Source: Neoarius graeffei
Taxonomy: Eukaryota > Chordata > Actinopteri > Siluriformes > Ariidae
Reading direction: 5' to 3'
Length of the DNA stretch: 64,000 nt
NCBI RefSeq assembly: GCF_027579695.1
Contig: NC_083587.1
Location: forward strand, 46,983,521 to 47,047,520
The position numbers and the translations under genes were made by a program. Of this stretch, positions 46,401 through 55,400 are shown one piece after another; within the stretch, counting starts at the first letter, position 1; each line of letters opens with the position of its first letter. Under the pieces are notes generated by a model that worked only from the letters and a program-made list of their open reading frames with translations, did no database searches and was not told the DNA's origin.

Positions 46401-49400
46401 CTGCAGACTCCTGCTACACCAAGGGTTCGTGCAAAACGAGAGCTTGTTGCCATGCTGCCATAATAGACAGGCGTCTCATAAGGCATGACTTTTCAACTGA
46501 AAGCATCTTCTAAGAGTGTTCATTTTGAACACCCTTTTACAGTATTGTGTGATATCAGCACACATTTAACAGTAGCTAGCTAACACTAGCTAGTTGATGA
46601 ACAGGTTCCTTACAAATCGTATCAAACACATTTAGCTGGTTTCAGTTATATTACAATATATTTTTTTTTCTCTCTGTAGCTGTTCAAAAGTCTAAATGGG
46701 GGGGAAGCCACAAAATTATATTTGTATTGTGAAGTTTTGTCTGCCTTTTGTTTTTATTCCATTGCTTGAGGGAGCTGCTGCACAGATATCTGGATAATAG
46801 GCAGCAGTGATGGGAATAACGGCGTTAAAAATAAACGGCGTTACTAACGGCGTTACTTTTTTTAGTAACGAGTAATCTAACTAATTACTTTTTACATCGT
46901 TATAACGCCGTTCCCGTTACTTACAGTAAAATACTATGCGTTACTTTATTAAAGCTGTTTTCATCTGGCACGCTGCTCGCTCAGCCTTTCTTTACTCTGC
47001 TTTAGTGTGGGGCGGGGAGACACGAGACAACGGCACAGTAAGCCAATCAGAGTAGATTTGGACAACATACGTAGGTAGGCCACGCCTACTGCACTACTGC
47101 GCGCTTTTTCAATCAGAAGACCCAGCGATGGCGAGCGGTCAGACCAGCACTGCGCTTTCACACTAGAAATACAGCCATTACTTTTCATTGCTTGAAATAA
47201 AAGGCAAAAATGTCTACGTGCAATGCACATTATGTCGAGGAACAAAGTGTTTGTCCTCGTCAGTGGCCAGTAATTAGTAGCAATTTTAATAACTACAAAA
47301 ATATATTACATTTGATAGATGTCTTATCTCACATTGTCCCACAAAAATATTAATATAGTGTAGATAACGTTACTAATTGGTTCTGTTAAGTGTCCATTTC
47401 AGTCATTAAACACATTTAATGTTCACTTTTATTATGATTACACTAATTGAATTTGATTTTTTTTGAGGGGGAACAAAATGTAACGGAATAATTACTTTCC
47501 CTGGTAATTAGTTACTTTTATGACAAAGTAACTCCGTTACTAACTCAGTTACTTTTTGGGAAAAGTAACTAGTAACTATAACTAATTACTTTTTGAAAGT
47601 AACGTGCCCAACACTGATAGGCAGCACTGAGGATACATTGATGTTGCCTTCAACTGGCGGCAGTTTGATGACCTCGTAAAAGACAGGAAATGAGAGTTTG
47701 GTCAGTTTTGAATGGGATTTGATGCCTTATCTTAGACACCCTCATAAGACAGCATTTTTTTTCCCCCCATTTCGAATGCAGCACAAGTCGTCATATCGAA
47801 CAATTTACAAATAATTTTAATCGTACCGCTAATGAGACAGTGGTTTAAAAAGCTCTATGTTCCCATGCGCTTTGAGTGAGAATATGTACAGGGTTATATG
47901 TTAATCATGAAGGGCTTCGAGGAAAAAGCTCCTACTCCTTTGCAAGATGTAGACACTGTAAAAGGTAACATTACGTTACTGTATACGTCTCGGTTAGCAC
48001 AGCTCGCCCAGCCTCGCTAGCACCAAGCACCACAACAATGGCCGACGACGTTATCTCTTTGGATTAGTCAGACTAAATGCTACACCAGCTTTTTTTTTTT
48101 TGCTTTTTTTTTGGGGGGGGGGGGAGTTAAACGCCGGTCACAAAGTTTTAGCTGGTCTTGTTGGTCACGATGACCCCACCCCTAGCCCCTTACATAAGTA
48201 GTACTTGGTTCAATATTAGCAAAATGCTAGTACCGCTTTGGAACCTGTTTACCTGGCCGAGACCTGGTTCGAGATCAGGCACTGACTCTGAATAAGCCCT
48301 AGAACTACCTTGGTGGAAAAGGGATATGTGTCTGTTCCACCCCCAGAATTGCCTGTGGTTATGTCCAGCACACTGATTGCAATACTATAGCAGAGCTGAA
48401 CCAGAAAGGCACTACAGAGACTGTAACAATTTTTACTCCCCCACCCCCAAACAAAGCAATTAATTTCCATTTTGGGGTGTAATTACTCTTTTAAATCAGC
48501 CTTGGTACTGTATTTTTGAGGTCTCAGTAGGTCAAAAGGCATTCTTGTTTTTCTCATATATCCTCAGGTAGACCAGTTAGTGTTTTTTCACAACCCCCCA
48601 TCTCAGAAGAGTTCCCACCTCGGGGTGGCATGATGACAGATTTTCTTCCCAGCATGCCTGCTGCTGCTCCAGATCGCATCCCCATGAGTGGACTCTCCAG
48701 CTCTAGCCACTACGGTAATTCTAAATGGTCCCAGACAATAGAGAATTGCTGTTTTTATGTCTATACCTGTTTATCCTGCACCTGCTGAAAACATTTACAT
48801 ATATCCAGAATTATTGGTATGCTTTGTGGAAATGAGAAAAAAATTGCATTACTGGCATTTAGCAGACGCTTTTATCCAGAGTGACATACAATGTACCCAG
48901 AGCAGCCTGGGGAGCAATTGGGTTAGGTGCCTTGCTCAAGGGCACTTCAGCCATTCCTGCTGGTCCAGGGACTCGAACCAGTGACCTTTTGGTCCCATAG
49001 CTGCTTCTCTAACCATTAGGTCATGTTTCCCCAAATTAATCAATAAAATAAATAAATAAGGAGTAAGTGGCATTTTGAGCTCAAACATATCAGGGGATTG
49101 TGTATTTTTATTTAAGCGCATATTTTTCTTCCAACACAGTTGTTTTAAGTAGTATAATAACAATTTGTGAAGAGACTCCTGTAATTTTTCACAAAGTTGG
49201 ATACTTGTGCATGGAAGAGTGGGCCAACAGCCCTCTACATCATCTCCGTCTGCTTTACATTCTCAGGTTTGTGCATATGTGGACCTATTCTCAAGTTCAG
49301 ACCACAGCTTTTCAGTAGGGTTTAAATCCAGAGACTGATCCGTGGCTTTGGTACAATATGGAAGTCTTAATATTCCCCCTGGATGTTTGTTGGAATTCAT

Positions 49401-52400
49401 AAACTCCTGTATGCATAAAAATATGAGCGGGGGGAAAAATGTCATCATTTAATATGAGGGGGGAATTTAAGTCAAGTTTATTTGTATAGCGCTTTTAACA
49501 GTAAACATTGTCGCAAAGCAGCTTTACGGAATTTGAACGACTTAAAACATGAGCTAATTTTATCCCTAATCTATCCCCAATGAGTAAGCCCGTGGCAAGG
49601 AAAAATTCCCTCAGACGACATGAGGAAGAAACCTCGAGAGGAACCAGACTCAAAAGGGAACCCATCCTCATTTGGGCAACAACAGACAACATGACTATAA
49701 CATTAACAGTCCTAACATAAAGTCAGCTTCATCGATGCTGTAAACCCCCCACTGACAGAAACCCGAGCGCAAAACCGTTCACGTCAACTGCAGTCCCCAG
49801 CCACAAAAGCACCACTGCAAGAGTCCAGAGCGTCCTCCAGGCGCAACCCCCAACTGTCCACATGGGGCCACCCTCCACAGGAGCGATGCAGTGAGACTCC
49901 AATCAGACACAGGACACCAGGATGGATCAGGCAGGTCTGAGGAGCAAAAGAGGTTAGCATCTCGATCCCAGGACCGACATGTAACTCAGAGGGACAGATT
50001 TTTTTTTTGGGGGGGGGGAGAAGAGGGAGAAAACACAGGTTGTTAGGTATGCCCAATGTCACCTGAATAAGTAGGTACAGTATACATATTGCACTGAGTA
50101 CAAGCAGGGACTCCGGCAAAACTAACTATGACAGCATAACTAAAAGGGGAGAGCCAGAAGGTAACACAGGCATGAGGGAGCCCCGGGACATAAAGCAGCG
50201 AGCCACTACACCGTCAACAAACTTGAGTGAGCAAGCGAGTGGGGACTGACAGCATCCATACATTCCAGTTTACCAAAACTCCATGTCTGAGGACCCTCCA
50301 GATCTACACCTTTACCTCATAAACACCATTAACACAAGGCTTGACTAAACAGATATGTTTTCAGCCTAGACTTAAACGCTGAGACTGTGTCTGATTCCCG
50401 AATACTACTTGGAAGGCTGTTCCATAACTGTGGGGCTTTGTAAGAAAAGGCTCTGCCCCCTGATGCAGCCTTCACTATACGAGGTACCATTGCAAATTGA
50501 ATTTAATCAATTTCAGTTTTGCTGTAATGTAATCAAATAGGTCTAAAGCATCTATACAATAAATATGTTAACTAACTTTGCTGCAGGAATATTTTATTTC
50601 GCTTACATTGTGTGCATGTGTGCTCAACATGGGCATTGCACAAGTCATATAAAAAATGTCTGTTAATATCCGACCACGATGGTACTTTGGAGCAGTTAGA
50701 GCTCCAGAGCTTAAATTTTGGATATTGCTACCTAAAGCTACAGTTACACTACAGCTTGTGATGCTTTGCAATGGGTTATCAATAAAAATGAGACGCTTTG
50801 ATGACAGTGCATGGCGATGTACAGGTGAGCTAAAAGTTGTGGTCACGCAGCTGGAAAACACTTAACTGTCACGCCTTCGCGCACTCAAGCGACCACATTC
50901 AACTCGCAGAACCTAGTCATTATGGGAAACACCTGATACTGATGTGAGCGCAATCAGCACGTGTGTGTATATAAGGACACAGGCTTTGTGAAGTATTATC
51001 ATTATCATTTGTTTCTACCCATGTTTATGACTTTACTATCAGTTTCGTTTGTTTTTATAAAGGTCACGCCTGCTAATAAACACTCTTCCTGCACTTAGAT
51101 CGGTCTACCACTGCATACCTGACAGAATACTTGCCAAGTCTCTGTGAAAACAGCATCCTTATATGCACATGCTGATTTGCGCTCAAATCAGCATCAGGTG
51201 TTTCCCATAATGACTGGGTCCCAAGCGCGCACACGCAGCAGTCCGAAGGATCCCCGAATGTAAATGCACTTTTTTTTAGGCGATGCCTCGCTGCCGTGTT
51301 GTTGAGGCTCCCGTGAGCATCGGGGACATGGATTCAAGACAAATGCATCTCGAGGCTCAAAGAAGGTTCCCCAAGCTTCAGGAAGTTATCCCAAACCCAC
51401 CTGCAATATTCACTGCTTAGTTTGCTGATTTAAAAACATGGCCACCAAAAAAACATCTCGCAAAGCTCGGAGAACAATCACCGTGTATTGCACAATTGGT
51501 GGCGATGCTACTGATTTTTCATTGCCAAGTATTCGCAAACCCATCGCAGGCTGTAGTGTGACCAGGGCCTAACGGAAAGCTCTTATTTCCGTGCCAGAAC
51601 CAGACAGGATGATTGGAGGCCCAGAGAGCATGCAGCATTTACGCAACAGCGGATCCATGAACATGGGCTCAGATGGATTTGGGATGGATCCACGAAGCGA
51701 GGACATGGGCAGACCTTACCCTGATGATCTGCCAATGAACGGCAGCGATAGAATGATGAGAGCTAAAGGCCCAGAGTCAGGCAGTACCCTCGCAACTCTT
51801 CTCAGCTATCTGGTATAGTGCTATTAATTTGTGTTTTGAATACTGAAACATGACCCTGTAGAACAGGATAAAGCAGCTAGAGATAATGAGATGAGAAATC
51901 CCAACAGTTAATAACTTAACAGGTCTACACTTCTCAGTGGCGTTTTTCAGTCTTGTTTGTTTATTTTAGGACACATTCCGCATCGAGTCTGAAGACGATG
52001 CTCAGATTGTGCTGAAGATCACACAGAAGCTCACGGACGTCTTGATGGAATACCGTCTTAGGATTATCTCCTCTGTAAGAAGAAGAAACCTTTATTCGTC
52101 ACATGCACACTTCAAGCACATTCATCCTCTGCATTTAACCCATCTGAAGCAGTGAACACACGCTCAGAGCAGTGGGCAGCCACACCAGAGCGCCTGGGGA
52201 GCAGTCAGGGGTTCGGTACCTTGCTCAAGGGCACCTCAGCCCAAGGCTGCCCCACATCAACCTAACTGCATGTCTTTGGATTGTGGGGGAAACCGGAGCA
52301 CCCGGAGGAAACCCACGCAGATACGGGGAGAACATGCAAACTCCACACAGAAAAGCCCTCACCGGCCGCTGGGTTCGAACCTGGCTGTGAGGCGACCATG

Positions 52401-55400
52401 CTAACCACTACACCACCGTGCCACAGTTTTCTCCAGAACCAAATGGCAGGTCTTGTACGGTTAAAGTACTTGAGTGAGGTTTTAACTCTGTACAGCTATG
52501 ATCGTTCTCTATGATTTTCAGTTGTTGATTTTTATAAATAGTATAGTTTGGCTTAATGTCTGAAACTTGTTAAAGTATTGTGTTCGTTTCCCTAAAAAAC
52601 AACTAATCTCTGGGTCCAATGAGATGTAAAGCTTCATCAGAAGCAGCTTGTGATCATATATTTTGGTGCAGCAAGATGACCACCTCAAACAAAATTGTTA
52701 AGGGGTCTAGTTAAACCTAGTGAGTTTTTTTTTTTTTCGCGTGCAGTTGTTATATAAAGTCGACAGCATGCGGTCATTTAGCGTACTTTCTATCAGCTCG
52801 TTTTGAATAGTTTTAGACATGCGATGCGTTGTTTAATTGGGGTTTGAGGTCAGATCATTGACCACAGTTTAGGGGTTTCAGCATAATTTCCCCCTTTTCC
52901 TTTCCCAATCATTGGAAGATATCTTATAATAGAAATGATTGTGTATCATAGACCCACTGTCTGCAATTATACTTTCATTAGATGTAACCCGAATTGTTTG
53001 CTACAAAACAAGATCTTGATGGGCCCCAAACTTTTTTTAATTTATTTTTTTTAAATAGTGCAATCTGGCAAAACTGTCATTAACTATTTGCCCACTGTCC
53101 TCCTATAACTATTTGTCGTCCTCCTCCAGTGAAAAGCGAGCATGGGGGTAGAGAGTATCCCTGCCCCAATGGGCCTCTATTTGCACGTGTTGCCATTCCT
53201 GTTTTTGATGCAATAATAACTATGGACGCTAAGTGGCGAGTGTGCAACATCTAGAAAGGCGAGGAACATCGGTCAAATAGCGACATTTCCTTTGAGTGAC
53301 GCTTGTAATTGGTGTTTAAACAAAGCTTAAAATGTACAGATTTCTTAATTAGGACTTTATGAAGATAGGGCGGCACGGTGGTGCAGTGGTTAGCACTGTC
53401 GCCTCACAAGAAGGTGGTTTCAGGTCTGCACCTCATGGCTGACTAGGGGCCTTTCTGTGTGGAATTTGCGTGGGTTTCCTCCCACAGTTGAACGACATGC
53501 AGTTATGTTACCTGGCTACTCTAAATTGTCCATTGATCAAACTTGGAGAGGGATGGGCCTCCACCAAGTTTAAATGCCCTCAACACACCAATGATGGACT
53601 GTTAAAATGTCATCAGTGGTGCCCTTACAGCCCTTGCTGGCTAATGCCTATGGATAAGCCACCAGTGAGCTCCATATAGAATTTCTTAATCGTTATCTGA
53701 GATGTTGTGAACATGCCTATGTGGTGGCATAATTGCACATTGAGCTCACACTCTCGTAAACAGTGGGGTTCGAATTCTTCGTAGGAATATAGTAGGTCGA
53801 GATGATGTGTAATGGTACCGCACTGATTCCACTCAAAATATAACAGACTTCTTCCTTTATCGAACATTGTGGTTTAATTAAATAATATTGGCTGGTATTG
53901 AGTGGTATATCGGATATATTCCATTCAGCTAGCGTGATGTTGAACAAGTCGAAGACGAGTTCAGTATCCTGCTAGCTAAATGGAATATTTCTGATGTACT
54001 ATGAAAAAAGACATTATTATTATTATTATTATTATGCGTACACATTCCTTTCAGGTGCAGGGATGAGAATTTTCCGCCGATCGGCGGATTTCCGACTTTT
54101 TCAGACCAAAATGATCGTTTTTGAGCGTGCGCGCGCAACATTAAGGTCTGCATCACGCATCTTAGAATGTGCGCGCGCGAGGGAGACTGTGTGCAGTGTT
54201 GCCAGATACTGCTAACGTTTTCCATCCCAAAATATGTTCCAAACCCGCCAAAATGCACTTAAAACCGCCCAATGTGGCAACACTGCCTGTGTGCTTGTTC
54301 ATGTAGCGCATGCCAGACAAAGAGCATCCTGATTGGGTTACTCAGCAAAATAAGCCAATCAGCTTTCAGTGTGGGCGGGCTTTTATTTCTTTTCTCAAGG
54401 ACCGGAGTTTTCAGCTGAGTCAGTGCAGCCTACAGGATCGGCATGACAGAGACAGCGCGCGCCCCAAAAAACCAAAGTACAAAACCCACTTCAACTCAGA
54501 TTACACAAAAGAATCTCCCTATCTAATAATAATAATAATAATAATAATAATATCCCGGTCTAATAATAATCTCCCTGTCTAATAGTAATAATCTCCCTGT
54601 CTAATAATAATAATAATCTCCCTGTCTAATAATAATAATCTCCCTGTCTAATAATAATCTCCCTGTCTAATAATAATAATAATCTCCTTGTCTAATAATA
54701 ATAATAATCTCCCTATCTAATAATAATCTCCCTGTCTAATAATAATAATAATCTCCTTGTCTAATAATAATAATAATAATAATCTCCCTGTCTAATAATA
54801 ATAATCTCCCTATCTAATAATAATCTCCCTGTCTAATAATAATAATCTCCCTATCTAATAATAATCTCCCTGTCTAATAATAATAATAATCTCCTTGTCT
54901 AATAATAATAATAATAATCTCCCTATCTAATAATAATCTCCCTGTCTAATAATAATAATAATCTCCTTGTCTAATAATAATAATAATAATCTCCCTGTCT
55001 AATAATAATCTCCCTGTCTAATAATAAAGAAAATAAATAAATAGCCAAAAATCATTAGCCCCTGGAACCCATGGGCCCCGCCCCCCTGGCCATGGGCCCC
55101 GCCCTGTTTTTTTCAGACTTTTTAAATATTTTTCATTCTCATCCCTGCAGGTGTTCAACGTGCCTTTCTCTTTCAAAATTCTCTCAAAATCCTCCGTATT
55201 TAACGAGCAAACCTGGCAGCCGTGTTTGTTTACAAATTGTCAGTCGCTCGCTAGGCTGGAAGTTTTACATCTCCGACGTCATGTTGTCTTGACAACCGTA
55301 CAATATCGTAAACCATATTCAATGCTCATTCTCCATTGGGTCGAGTGACGTAATACGTGTAGGATAAGCGATATGCTAACAATATTGCACACTATGAAAC

